This document shows, one piece after another, positions 38,553 through 47,149 of a stretch of DNA of 64,000 nt. A program made the position numbers and the translations under genes. The first letter of the stretch is position 1; every line of letters starts with the position of its first letter. Below the pieces are notes generated by a model that saw nothing but the letters and a program-made list of their open reading frames with translations, made no database searches and was not told where the DNA came from. The DNA comes from JANNSX01 sp963741525 (lineage in GTDB: Bacteria; Pseudomonadota; Alphaproteobacteria; Rhizobiales; Hyphomicrobiaceae), in the NCBI GenBank assembly GCA_963741525.1, contig CAVUIW010000022.1, forward strand, positions 434,001 to 498,000. Direction: 5' to 3'.

Positions 38553-39649
38553 ATGCCCGAGACGGTTCTGCTCTACTGGCACGACGCAGTGATGACACAC
38601 GACACGGGCGAAGGCGTTTTCGACGCGCCGCCGTCCGACTTGCTCGTCGAGCAAACGCCACACCCCGAGAATGCGCTCCGCATCGCGAATATGAAGCGCG
38701 TGCTCGAGCAAGGGCCCGGCGGCGAAGCTGCTCGACTGGCGATCCGGCACGGCTTGCGAGCGATCACGGAGATCCTGCGCTTCCACTCGCCTGACATACC
38801 TTGCAGGACCTCGAGGCAGCCAACGCGAACGGCCGTGAGTTCTCCCGCACCACCCGCATGGCGGCCGGCGGCATGACCGCGATCCGCGCCGCGGCCGGAA
38901 CCGCCATTGCGGCTATCGAGAGCGTCCTCGATGGCCGCACGCGCAAAGCCCACGCCCTCGTCCGCCCGCCCGGCCATCATGCGGCCCCGGCGATGGTCGA
39001 CGGCTACTGCTTCCTCAACAACACGGCGCTCGCTGCCGAGACGGCCATCGCGCGGGGCATGAAGCGCATCGCCGTCCTCGATTGGGATGTCCACCACGGC
39101 AATGGCACGCAGACTGGCTTCTACGGCCGCGACGACGTGCTGACGGTCTCGCTGCACATGGATCACGGCTCTTGGGGCCTCTCGCATCCCGAGACCGGCG
39201 GCACCGAGGAACAAGGAGCGGGCAAAGGGAAAGGCTACAACGTCAACATCCCCTTCCCCATGGGCGCCGGCGATTTCGCCTACCGCCATGCCATGGAGCG
39301 GATCGCCATCCCTCGCATCCGCGCCTTCAAGCCGGATCTCCTCATTGTCGCCAACGGTCAGGACGCCAATCAATACGACCCCAATGGACGTGCCTGCCTC
39401 TCGGTCAAGGGTTTCTACGACCTCGCCGTGATGGCGCGCGCGCTCAGCGAGGAGCTGTGCGGTGGCAAGCTGCTTTCGGTTCAGGAGGGCGGATACCACC
39501 CGGCCTATTGCGCCTTCTGTGCGAGTGCGACGCTTGAAGGTTTCGCGGGAGCGCCCTTGCAGACGCCGGATCCTATTGGGTTCCTACCGGAAGACCTGGA
39601 CCGGGCCAGGGCAACAGTCGAGGAAATCGCCCGCCGGCTCGGCGCATGA
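38553..39649 (+). CDS. class II histone deacetylase-like / acetylpolyamine amidohydrolase (one frameshift)
   Basis: About 365 codons. It is a zinc-dependent amide hydrolase of the arginase-deacetylase superfamily. Key motifs are RPPGHHAAP (two active-site His), DWDVHHGNGT (Zn ligands) and NGQDANQYDP followed by LSVQEGGY. The N-terminal part (MPETVLLYWHDAVMTHDTGE to ILRFHSP) and the rest (LQDLEAANANGREFS onward) are in different frames, joined at about 38795-38803. AGGAG lies 11 bases before ATG 38553. The enzyme probably deacetylates polyamines or other acetylated amines, not histones. Its neighbours include other C-N hydrolases. Confidence 0.8.
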
Positions 39650-39719
39650 GAACTCGAGTGAGCATTGACTTGGGGATGGCTCAATCCTAGCGTTTCCGCG
39701 GACTGGAAGGGAGATTCCC

Positions 39720-40166
39720 GTGCGATATCACCACCATCTGGGTGCTGCCGCCCTGCTGTTGATGCTCGCCGGCTGCTCGTCTTCGGGCGGCTCCGGCTTC
39801 TTCTCCACCGGATCGACCGCGCCGCCGGCCAAGCCCTTCTTCAACGATCCCGACACGCGCACGACCCAGGTTGCCTGGAATTCCGTGCGCGCCCAGAAAT
39901 GCGGATTCCAGCTCGACACGGCCAAGCTCAAGGCGAGCTATCTCGCCTGGGAAACCGGGCTCGGCACCGATCCGGCGGTGATCGCCAAGCTCGACGGCGA
40001 CTACGAGAAGTCACGCCAGCTGATCGCCGCCCGCGTCGCGCCGAAGCCGGTCGCCGAATACTGCACCGACGCCCAGGTGACCGAGACCCGCCGCTTCATC
40101 CAGCGCTACATGGCCGGCGACTTCTCGGCGACGCCGGTTGCCAAGCGCATCGTCGAGGAAGGATAG
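39720..40166 (+). CDS. lipoprotein, unknown function
   Basis: Codes for 148 residues from GTG 39720, with GGGAG about eight bases upstream. A lipoprotein signal peptide with lipobox LAGC (17-20) is followed by a Ser/Gly linker. The mature part contains VAWNSVRAQKCGFQLD, KLKASYLAWETGLG and ARVAPKPVAEYCTDAQ, with two cysteines that could form a disulfide. Its stop codon lies at the first bases of the palindromic repeat at 40165. No family is recognised. Confidence 0.75.
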   Translation: MRYHHHLGAAALLLMLAGCSSSGGSGFFSTGSTAPPAKPFFNDPDTRTTQVAWNSVRAQKCGFQLDTAKLKASYLAWETGLGTDPAVIAKLDGDYEKSRQLIAARVAPKPVAEYCTDAQVTETRRFIQRYMAGDFSATPVAKRIVEEG

Positions 40167-40221
40167 AGCACGTTCGGGCGAAGTGGGAACCGGTTCGCCG
40201 CAGAACGTGCTCAAAACCAAG
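40165..40221. repeat. REP-like palindrome, family 2 copy 1
   Basis: Inverted arms agagcacgttc and gaacgtgctc flank gggcgaagtgggaaccggttcgcc. The same element occurs at 47012-47068, and partly at 47077-47125. It separates the lipoprotein gene from the dimethylformamidase-type operon. Confidence 0.85.
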
Positions 40222-40234
40222 ACGAGCCCCGCAA

Positions 40235-40549
40235 GTGCAGCGTTACCGTCTGACGAGTGACGACATCCCCTTCGCCGCCGAATTCCTGGCGAACCCCATC
40301 GGCTACAAGAGCCCCGGGCTTCAACGCGTGCTGAACCTCATGCGGGGGAGTGGGCCAGCTGGCAAATACGTGCTCCTCTGCAAAGTGCCGCACCGGCTCT
40401 GGGCGCTTGGGCGGTTGCCCGCGCGACGCGGGCAACCCATCGGGGAAATCGTTGACGTAACCTACACCAGCCTTCTCGACGCCGAGCGCGACGTGTTCGT
40501 GCGCCGCTGGCACGATCTCGGTGGGCCGCCGCTCGAAGGGCACGACTGA
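40235..40549 (+). CDS. N,N-dimethylformamidase small subunit homologue
   Basis: Codes for 104 residues from GTG 40235, the best available start though no clear SD is seen. The core AAEFLANPIGYKSPGLQRVLN and the C-terminal LLDAERDVFVRRWHDLG match the small subunit of DMFase-type enzymes (consensus ANPFGY, LQRVxNY, VFLRR). It is translationally coupled to the large subunit gene by a TGATG overlap, in the order known for the characterised enzyme. It is shorter than the roughly 130-residue relatives, lacking their N-terminal extension. Confidence 0.65.
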   Translation: MQRYRLTSDDIPFAAEFLANPIGYKSPGLQRVLNLMRGSGPAGKYVLLCKVPHRLWALGRLPARRGQPIGEIVDVTYTSLLDAERDVFVRRWHDLGGPPLEGHD

Positions 40550-42780
40550 TGGTGATGATCGCGGCCTATCTCGATCGCATGAGCGCCGCACCCGGCGAGG
40601 AGGTGGCGGTCAAAGTCGGTAGCTTCGGCGCGCAGACCTACCGTGCGGAACTCCGCCGCATCATCCAGGGCGACACGCATCCGGAGGGGCCTGGCTATCG
40701 CGACGAGCTGATCGTTGCCGATCTCTGCGGCAAGCGGCCGGCGCTGCGGAAGGAGATCTATGGTGGGTCACACGGCCGCGTACCTGACAAGGGTGGCGTG
40801 CTCGCTAGTTTGCAGAGCTTCACGTTTGCCGTCCCGATTGCACCGACGCGTGTCGGACCGGATGGCTCCATCATTCTTCTGTTCGCCGGCGCGAACGGGT
40901 TTTTCCAACTCGGGCTGACGCCTGACGGCGTTGCCTTTGCGAGCTTCGACGACGGTTTTACGGCCCTCAAAGACGTGGCCACGCGGCTTGTCACACCGAT
41001 TCCGTTCAAGGCCTGGACCGTGCTCGTCGCGAGCTACGACAGCGCCAGCCAGACAATGAGCCTTTCCGCGATCGACGGGCTGAGGATCGGACAGTCGGTG
41101 TCATCCATAGTGCAGCCTTACCCTTCTGACGGCGGCAGCCTTTTCATTGCCGGACTGTATGGAACGCGCCCATTCGACGGCAAGATCGACAGCCCGGCCC
41201 TTTTCGATCGCGTGCTCGATCCCCTCGAAGCCTGCCGCCTCCTCGCCGAGCCCCTGCGCCTCATCAAAGACCCGCGCCTCGTCGCTTACTGGGACTTTTC
41301 GCGAAACATAGACACGCCGGTCATCGACGATTCCTCCCCACATCATCTCGACGGCATGCTCTACCAGACACCGGCCCGCGCGATGACCGGCTGGCGCTGG
41401 CGCGGCGAGGCGCTCGACTGGCGCCAGCGGCCCGACCTCTACTCCGCCATCCACTTCCATTCGAGCGACATGACGGACGCCGATTGGGAGACGGACTTCA
41501 CGTTCACCGTGCCGCCGACGGCCCGCAGTGGAGTTTATGCCGTCCGCCTCATCCCTGACGGCGACGAGACCCAGGAGACCTTCGCCGTCTTCGCCGTACG
41601 CCCCGCGCTCGACCAGCCGACCAAGAACACCGTCTGCTTCCTGATGCCGACGGCGAGCTATCTCGCCTACGCCAATCATCGCCTCGGCTTGGACGTGCCG
41701 GGCACCGAGACCGGCATGGGCCGGCTCGTCGAGATCGACAGGCATCACGCCTTCCTGCAGGAGCATCCCGAGCTCGGCTACTCTTTCTACGAGGTGCACG
41801 ACGACGGCTCGGGTGTGTTCTACTCCTCGCGCAACCGGCCGATCCTCGACCTGCAGCCGAAGGTGAAGGGCTTCCTCGGGGGTTGGGGCTCCAATGTCTG
41901 GCAGTTCAATGCCGACACCCACATCACCGGCTGGCTCGAGCATGAAGGCATCGGCTACGACGTCATCACGGACGAAGACCTGCACAACGACGGCCTCGCT
42001 TTGCTGCGCCGTTACCGCACCGTCATCACCGGCACGCATCCCGAGTATCACTCCACCGAGATGCTCGATGCGATCCAAGGCTTCCTCGATCGCGGCGGGC
42101 GGCTCATGTATCTGGGCGGCAACGGCTTCTACTGGCGCATCTCCTCCAGCCAGCAACATCCGGGCGTCATCGAATGCCGCCGATCGGAAGCCGGCATCCG
42201 CCCCTGGGAGCCAGGCCCCGGCCAGTTCCACCACGCCTTCACGGGTGAATATGGCGGCCTCTGGCGGCGCAACGGACGATCTTCGGCTGAGCTTGTCGGC
42301 GTCGTCATGTCGAGCCAGGGGTTTGATATCAGCGAGCCCTATGTGCTGAGCGAGGCCGTCCGCGATCCTCGCATCGCCTTCATGTTCGATGGACTCGATG
42401 TGATGCCGGGGCAAAAGTTCGGCGCGTTCGGGCTTTCGGGCGGCGGCGCCGCCGGTCTCGAGATTGATCGCGCTGATGCCGCGCTCGGCACGCCCTCGCA
42501 CGCGCTCGTGCTCGGCTCGTCTGAGAAGCACACCGACATCTATCTGATGACGCCCGAGGACCTGCTCGATCCGACACCCGACTGGACCGGCACGCAGACC
42601 GATCTCGTCCGCGCCGACTTGACCTTCATGGAGACGACAGGCGGCGGCGCGGTTTTGTCCGTCGGCTCGATTGCCTGGGGTGGCGCCATGGCGTGGAACG
42701 GCTACGACAACGAGGTCGCACGCTTCACCCGCAACGTGCTCCGCCGTTTCGACAATCCTGCTCCGTTCAAGATGCCGTGA
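40549..42780 (+). CDS. N,N-dimethylformamidase large subunit-type amidohydrolase
   Basis: Codes for 743 residues. It matches the large subunit of N,N-dimethylformamidase, an iron enzyme that hydrolyses small N-substituted amides to acid and amine; the iron is held by Tyr and Glu side chains in the characterised enzyme. Seen here: an N-terminal lectin-like beta domain (about 1-310), then the catalytic region with FLMPTASYLAYANHR, NRPILDLQPK, ITGTHPEYHSTEMLDAI, GGRLMYLGGNGFYWR and GEYGGLWRRNGR. The ATG overlaps the small subunit stop. The natural substrate in this organism is unknown. Downstream an agmatinase-family gene follows after 57 bases, suggesting amine or amide catabolism. Confidence 0.85.
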   Translation: MVMIAAYLDRMSAAPGEEVAVKVGSFGAQTYRAELRRIIQGDTHPEGPGYRDELIVADLCGKRPALRKEIYGGSHGRVPDKGGVLASLQSFTFAVPIAPTRVGPDGSIILLFAGANGFFQLGLTPDGVAFASFDDGFTALKDVATRLVTPIPFKAWTVLVASYDSASQTMSLSAIDGLRIGQSVSSIVQPYPSDGGSLFIAGLYGTRPFDGKIDSPALFDRVLDPLEACRLLAEPLRLIKDPRLVAYWDFSRNIDTPVIDDSSPHHLDGMLYQTPARAMTGWRWRGEALDWRQRPDLYSAIHFHSSDMTDADWETDFTFTVPPTARSGVYAVRLIPDGDETQETFAVFAVRPALDQPTKNTVCFLMPTASYLAYANHRLGLDVPGTETGMGRLVEIDRHHAFLQEHPELGYSFYEVHDDGSGVFYSSRNRPILDLQPKVKGFLGGWGSNVWQFNADTHITGWLEHEGIGYDVITDEDLHNDGLALLRRYRTVITGTHPEYHSTEMLDAIQGFLDRGGRLMYLGGNGFYWRISSSQQHPGVIECRRSEAGIRPWEPGPGQFHHAFTGEYGGLWRRNGRSSAELVGVVMSSQGFDISEPYVLSEAVRDPRIAFMFDGLDVMPGQKFGAFGLSGGGAAGLEIDRADAALGTPSHALVLGSSEKHTDIYLMTPEDLLDPTPDWTGTQTDLVRADLTFMETTGGGAVLSVGSIAWGGAMAWNGYDNEVARFTRNVLRRFDNPAPFKMP

Positions 42781-42837
42781 CCGACGCCCGGCTATGTCGG
42801 CTAGGATTGGCCCGACACAGCAATCCGAGGACAAGAC

Positions 42838-43773
42838 ATGGCCAGCATCAACAACATCTTCGGCGGCACGCCCGCGACGACCTTCATGGGATTGCCGGCG
42901 GGCGATCCCAATAAATTCCAAGCCGGGATCGGCGTGCTCGGCATTCCCGTCTCGACACCCTACGCGGTGACCGGTCCTTACGCCGCCGGCATGACGCAAG
43001 CCGTGCGCAAGGCCGTTGCCGGCTATGGCAGCGCGCTGGACAATATGGACTTCGATCTGGGCGGCCGCATCCGCGGCGATGGCCAGAAGACGATGCTCGA
43101 CTACGGCGATCTCGCCTGGGACGCGAAGGACTTCGAGAAGAACCGCTCAGATATCCGCGCGACGATCTCCGCGATGCTGAAAGCAGGCACGACGCCGGTC
43201 GTGATCGGCGGCGATGACTCCATTCCCATTCCCGTCTACCAGGCTTTCGAAGGCCACGGGCCGCTCGACATTCTCCTGATCGATGCCCACACGGATTTCC
43301 GCGACGAGGTCAACGGCGAGAAACTCGGCCTCTCATCGACCATGCGCCGCGCCTCCGAGATGGGTCATGTCGGCAAGCTGGTGATGGCCGGCCAACGTTC
43401 GATCGGCTCCGCCAAGGTCGCCGACTACGAGGAAGCCCTCAAGCGCAATGTCAGCATCATCACCGCGCGCAAGCTCCACGCCGAAGGCTTGCAATCGACG
43501 CTCGATGCGATCCCCAGGGGAAGGAAACTCTGGATCAATCTCGATGTTGATGCGATGGACCCTTCCATCATACCGGCTGTCATCGGCCCGGCGCCGGGTG
43601 GCTTGAATTTCTGGCAGGTCGTCGAGCTGATCGCGGGCGCCGCCGAACGCACCACCCTCGCCGGCTTCTCGATGGTCGAGTTCGTCGCCGAGAAGGACAC
43701 GAGCGGATTGGCCGCGCTCAACCTCGCGCGGATACTGTGCAATGTGCTGGGGATTTTGGCTCGGGCAAAGTGA
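42838..43773 (+). CDS. agmatinase/ureohydrolase family protein
   Basis: Codes for 311 residues of the arginase fold. Metal motifs are GGDDS (124-128), DAHTDF (149-154) and LDVDAMDP (about 240-247). In the family the first motif is GGDHS, with the His coordinating manganese; here it is Asp127, so metal binding or specificity may differ. The rest of the binuclear site appears complete. It lies 57 bases after the dimethylformamidase-type large subunit gene and is probably cotranscribed. The substrate is likely a guanidino or related C-N compound; agmatine is only one possibility. Confidence 0.82.
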   Translation: MASINNIFGGTPATTFMGLPAGDPNKFQAGIGVLGIPVSTPYAVTGPYAAGMTQAVRKAVAGYGSALDNMDFDLGGRIRGDGQKTMLDYGDLAWDAKDFEKNRSDIRATISAMLKAGTTPVVIGGDDSIPIPVYQAFEGHGPLDILLIDAHTDFRDEVNGEKLGLSSTMRRASEMGHVGKLVMAGQRSIGSAKVADYEEALKRNVSIITARKLHAEGLQSTLDAIPRGRKLWINLDVDAMDPSIIPAVIGPAPGGLNFWQVVELIAGAAERTTLAGFSMVEFVAEKDTSGLAALNLARILCNVLGILARAK

Positions 43774-43860
43774 CCGCCCGCCTTCTTTTGGCCAGCGACG
43801 GCTAGGATTCCTCATGGGGCGCCGTCAGAATGCGGCCGGGCACATCCCTTTCCACTTGCG

Positions 43861-43896
43861 TTCCCGGAAGCCGCGAAGAAGCGCGGTTATCCGGGA
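43861..43896. repeat. intergenic hairpin
   Basis: Lies in a gene-free stretch of about 330 bases (43774-44107). The arms tcccggaagccgcg and cgcggttatccggga are inverted around aagaag. It lies between convergent genes (agmatinase plus, GST minus) and may terminate either; no T-run follows. Nothing else is seen in the interval. Confidence 0.6.
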
Positions 43897-44107
43897 TCTT
43901 CACCCCGCTCCGGCTGATGTCCGGTGTTTTGCCATGACCTTGCGAAGACCCCGGCTCTACGCGTGCCCGGAGAGGCCGGCCACGCTACGGCCGGGGACGC
44001 AAGTGGGGGGATTGGTGCAAGTTCAAGTCGCAGCGAACGTGCGGGCCGGAGACGGCGCGCTTTGGCATGTTAAACGATCCGCGCGCCAAATAGCCTGGCA
44101 AAGCGGC

Positions 44108-44734
44108 TCACGCCGGCGGGATGTACACTTGGCTGATCTCTTGAAACACCGGCAGCGCCTCGCAGCGGTCTGAGTGCGCCTTCAGCGCCGGTGCACGCGC
44201 CCAATCGATGAGATCGTGATGGGCGGCCGTCACGAAGCGGAGAGCGCAGGCGGCGGCGATATCGGCATGGCCGATACGGTCACCGAACCAATAGAGTTGG
44301 GCTGCGTTGGCCCGCTCGGCCTCGAGCAGATGGAGCGCACCCAGCGCCTGTCCCCGGCAGCGCTCCTCCCACACCTTCGACGTCGTCTCGTGCAGGCGCC
44401 TTTCGTAGAAGAGACTCACCGCCTTTTCGGCCAGCCCCGTCGCGAGCGTTGCGATCCTGAGCGCCTTGTGCCGCGCGGGCTCGGCGACGGGCAGCAAGCG
44501 CTCGCCCTCCGGCACGCGATGATCGAGATAGTCGAGCATGCTGGCGCTGTCGAACAGCACCGTTCCATCATCCGTCACGAAAGTCGGCACGCGCACGAGT
44601 GGGTTGAGCGGCCGGATCTTCTCCCCATCACCGAAAACCGACCACGGCCGGTGCTCGAAGGGCAAGCCGTAAAGCCGGAGCGTGATGCCGACGCGGCGGA
44701 CGAAGGGTGAATCGAATTGACCGATGAGGATCAT
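44108..44734 (-). CDS. glutathione S-transferase family protein
   Basis: Codes for 208 residues. The N-terminal thioredoxin-like domain (about 1-75) starts MILIGQFDSPFVRRVGITL, with Ser9 where GSTs have the catalytic Ser/Cys/Tyr, then RVPTFVTDDG (cis-Pro) and DSASMLDYLD (Glu/Asp-Ser glutathione site). The helical C-terminal domain has GDRIGHADIAAACALRFV, the N-capping box. It lies 13 bases after the caspase gene stop on the same strand, so it is likely cotranscribed. Confidence 0.88.
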   Translation of the reverse strand: MILIGQFDSPFVRRVGITLRLYGLPFEHRPWSVFGDGEKIRPLNPLVRVPTFVTDDGTVLFDSASMLDYLDHRVPEGERLLPVAEPARHKALRIATLATGLAEKAVSLFYERRLHETTSKVWEERCRGQALGALHLLEAERANAAQLYWFGDRIGHADIAAACALRFVTAAHHDLIDWARAPALKAHSDRCEALPVFQEISQVYIPPA

Positions 44735-44747
44735 GCTAGGCGCACCG

Positions 44748-46091
44748 TCAATTCTTCACTGCGCCTGCGCACCCCTGTGCCGCCTCGACCTCTTTGATGG
44801 TCGCGACGTTCGCCTTCTCGGTCTTGTTCAAAATTCCGGCGTCCGACGTCGAGCAATCGGCGTTGTCGAAAAAGGATTGCCCCCGCCCCGAGGTGAAGCA
44901 GTAGCCATGCCGGTCGAACATCTCGTTTCGGGCGACCCAGAGCTGGTCGCAGGACAGGCCGTAGAGTTCGTCGGCGGAGAGTTTCCGCTTTCCCGAATTG
45001 GGAAACAGCCGCGCGATCTTGCGGGCGGGCTGCGCTTGCTGCTGGACCTGCTGGGCATCCTGTGCGGCCGTCGCCTCGGCCTCGAGTGCCGCTTGCTTCT
45101 GCGCCTTTACCTCTTCCGCTGCCGCAAGCCGCTTTTTGGCTTCGTCGGCAAAGCGGCCATTCGGGAACTCTTCCAGATAGGCGCGGTAGGCAGCTTCGTT
45201 GCCGGAAGCTTCAATCGCCACCCAGACGGCGTAGTCCTTGGCGGCGTCATTGGCACTTGTGGCACCGGCTGCCGGCGCGGGCATGTTGGCGATGTTCGGC
45301 TCGTCCGTGGCCTTACTGATTTCGGCCGCTGTAACGTCCGCTGGCGCCAGCATGAAATCGCCGGTGATCGAGGAGAGGTCCCACGGCGTCTGCAGGCCTT
45401 CGGTGGTTTCGAGCACGGCGACACGCGCTTGCCGGAACACGAGCTCGATGGGTTTGCCGGTCTCAGATTTCATGGCCGCCGCGAGGGAAAGCGCATAGGG
45501 ACTATTGTCGGCGGTGCCATCGAGTGCCACCTCTCCGGGCGAGGTCGAATAGGCGATGAGCGTGCCGGTCGGCGCGCGCACAATGGCAAGCCCGCGCGTG
45601 CCTGAGCGGCTCGTCGCCGGAAACGGGTTGTTGCGGCAGGCATCGAGCACCACGATCTTGATGCGGCTTTGGGCCTGGTTCATCGTCGCCAGAAAATCGT
45701 TCACATCGACGCCCTCGATGCCGATCTCGGTCTCGTCCTGCAAATTGGCGTCGACCGGAATGAGATAGTTCTCGCCCGCAACCTGGATGGCGTGGCCGGC
45801 GTAGTAGAAGAGCCCGACCGAGTCGGAGGCGCGCAACGTCCGGCCGAACTCGAGCATCGCCTTTTTCATGGCTTTGCCGTCAAGGTCGGTGGCGAGCGTC
45901 ACCTTGAAGCCCATGGCTTCCAGGGTTGCGGCCATCAGCTTGCCGTCATTGACCGGGTTCTTCAGCGGCGAGGTGTTCTGGTAGGCCGCATTGGCGACGA
46001 TGAGCGCGACGCGGCTTTCGGCGATGGCGGGCCAGACGCCGGCTACGAGAAAGATCATGAGTAGGAACGCTCTTGGTAGAGCACGTGGCAT
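44748..46091 (-). CDS. secreted caspase-like (C14) protein with YARHG domain
   Basis: Codes for 447 residues. A Sec signal peptide (about 7-24) directs it to the periplasm. The p20-like domain has RVALIVANAAYQNTSPLKNP, the catalytic His100 in FYYAGHAIQ and Cys152 in VLDACRNNPF. After a Gln/Ala-rich, coiled-coil-prone linker (about 320-375) the C-terminal YARHG-type module appears: LWVARNEMFDRHGYCF with four cysteines nearby. AAGGGAG precedes ATG 46091; the frame is open further upstream without a start signal. The catalytic dyad is complete, so proteolytic activity is likely; a GST gene follows. Confidence 0.85.
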   Translation of the reverse strand: MPRALPRAFLLMIFLVAGVWPAIAESRVALIVANAAYQNTSPLKNPVNDGKLMAATLEAMGFKVTLATDLDGKAMKKAMLEFGRTLRASDSVGLFYYAGHAIQVAGENYLIPVDANLQDETEIGIEGVDVNDFLATMNQAQSRIKIVVLDACRNNPFPATSRSGTRGLAIVRAPTGTLIAYSTSPGEVALDGTADNSPYALSLAAAMKSETGKPIELVFRQARVAVLETTEGLQTPWDLSSITGDFMLAPADVTAAEISKATDEPNIANMPAPAAGATSANDAAKDYAVWVAIEASGNEAAYRAYLEEFPNGRFADEAKKRLAAAEEVKAQKQAALEAEATAAQDAQQVQQQAQPARKIARLFPNSGKRKLSADELYGLSCDQLWVARNEMFDRHGYCFTSGRGQSFFDNADCSTSDAGILNKTEKANVATIKEVEAAQGCAGAVKN

Positions 46092-46230
46092 GCTGCGATC
46101 TCCCTTGGGCCGTAGAGGCCCGCTGCCTGGGCGGCTCGAGCCGGTCAACATTCAAGCCCATTTCCGTGTATCATTGAAGTCCCCGCCTGTCCCGGTCCTT
46201 TCCGAATCCGATCTCATCCATAGGTTTGAA

Positions 46231-47050
46231 ATGCGATTTACGATACTGACCCTCGCCGGATCTTGTGCTTGCGGCCCCATGGAGCATTGTAGGACACTCC
46301 GCCGAGCCCGATCCCAACATCGCCGCGCTGATCGCCGCCTATCCGGACCACATCGCGGCCCAGGAGGGCAATGAGCTCGTCATGAAGGACGGCACGCGGT
46401 TTGCGATCGATGACGGCAAGGGCGAGAAGCCGTTCGAGACCCTCCTCAACGAGCCCGACATCGGCGATCAATTCTATGTGCCCTACAAGCTCGGGAACGC
46501 CGGATTTCCGCCGGGTGTGGATGAAGACCCCGGCCGTGTGCGTTTCGAGCCGCTGTTCCGGAAGATGTATGGCGACTGCCAGAAGGGCGAGGTCGAGGGC
46601 AGGCTCGTCACGGTGAAGTGGCTACCCAAGAACAAGGGCGGCAGCGTCAAGGTGACGAGCGTCAATGGCGTCGCCAAGGCGCTCGAAGCCGTGTCGGCGG
46701 AACTCGACGAGCTACCCCAGAACTTCATGCGCTATCTGAAGCCGTCCGCCGGCACCTACAATTGCCGCGTCATCGCCGGCACGAAGCGCATGAGCATGCA
46801 TTCCTACGCGGCCTCCATCGACATCAACACCAAGGTGTCCGACTACTGGCGCTGGGCGAAGGCGGACAAGGACGGCAAGTACCCCTATAAGAACCAGGTG
46901 CCCATCGAGATCGTCGAGATTTTCGAGAAGCACGGCTTCATCTGGGGCGGCAAGTGGTATCACTATGACACCATGCATTTCGAGTACCGGCCGGAGTTGA
47001 TCGCGCTGGGCAGAGCACGTTCAGGCGAAGTGGGAACCGGTTCGCCGTAG
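46231..47050 (+). CDS. M15-family peptidase (D,D-carboxypeptidase-like), frameshift in signal peptide
   Basis: About 272 codons. The zinc-peptidase motifs are SMHSYAASIDIN (H and D ligands) and YHYDTMHFEYRPEL (general base and third ligand), typical of VanY-like M15 enzymes that trim peptidoglycan stems. The start ATG 46231 gives MRFTILTLAGS; removing one T at 46263-46264 joins it to VLAAPWSIVGHSAEP, a complete signal peptide. Without the correction only a GTG at 46265 remains. The last 12 residues and the stop codon are supplied by the palindromic repeat beginning at 47012, so the native C-terminus was probably replaced. Confidence 0.75.
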
Positions 47051-47068
47051 AACGTGCTCGAAGCCAAG
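47012..47068. repeat. REP-like palindrome, family 2 copy 2
   Basis: Nearly identical to 40165-40221: agagcacgttc, aggcgaagtgggaaccggttcgcc, gaacgtgctc, then gaagccaag. It overlaps the end of the M15 peptidase gene and provides its stop codon (TAG at 47048-47050). Confidence 0.85.
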
Positions 47069-47076
47069 AATCGGCA

Positions 47077-47125
47077 GGTTCAGGCGAAGTACATACCGGT
47101 TCGCCGTAGAACGTGCTCGAAGCCA
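47077..47125. repeat. REP-like palindrome, family 2 copy 3 (partial)
   Basis: Begins aggttcaggcgaagt and continues ccggttcgccgtagaacgtgctcgaagcc. It lacks the left arm of the palindrome and has acata in place of gggaa. It directly follows copy 2, so the pair is a tandem array just upstream of the amidase gene. Confidence 0.8.
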
Positions 47126-47149
47126 TCACTTAATCCCAATAGGCACATC

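Noticed and set aside
41101..42999. 632-codon open frame on the minus strand
   Set aside because: Antisense to the dimethylformamidase-type large subunit. No recognisable protein features, and the sense frame is strongly conserved.
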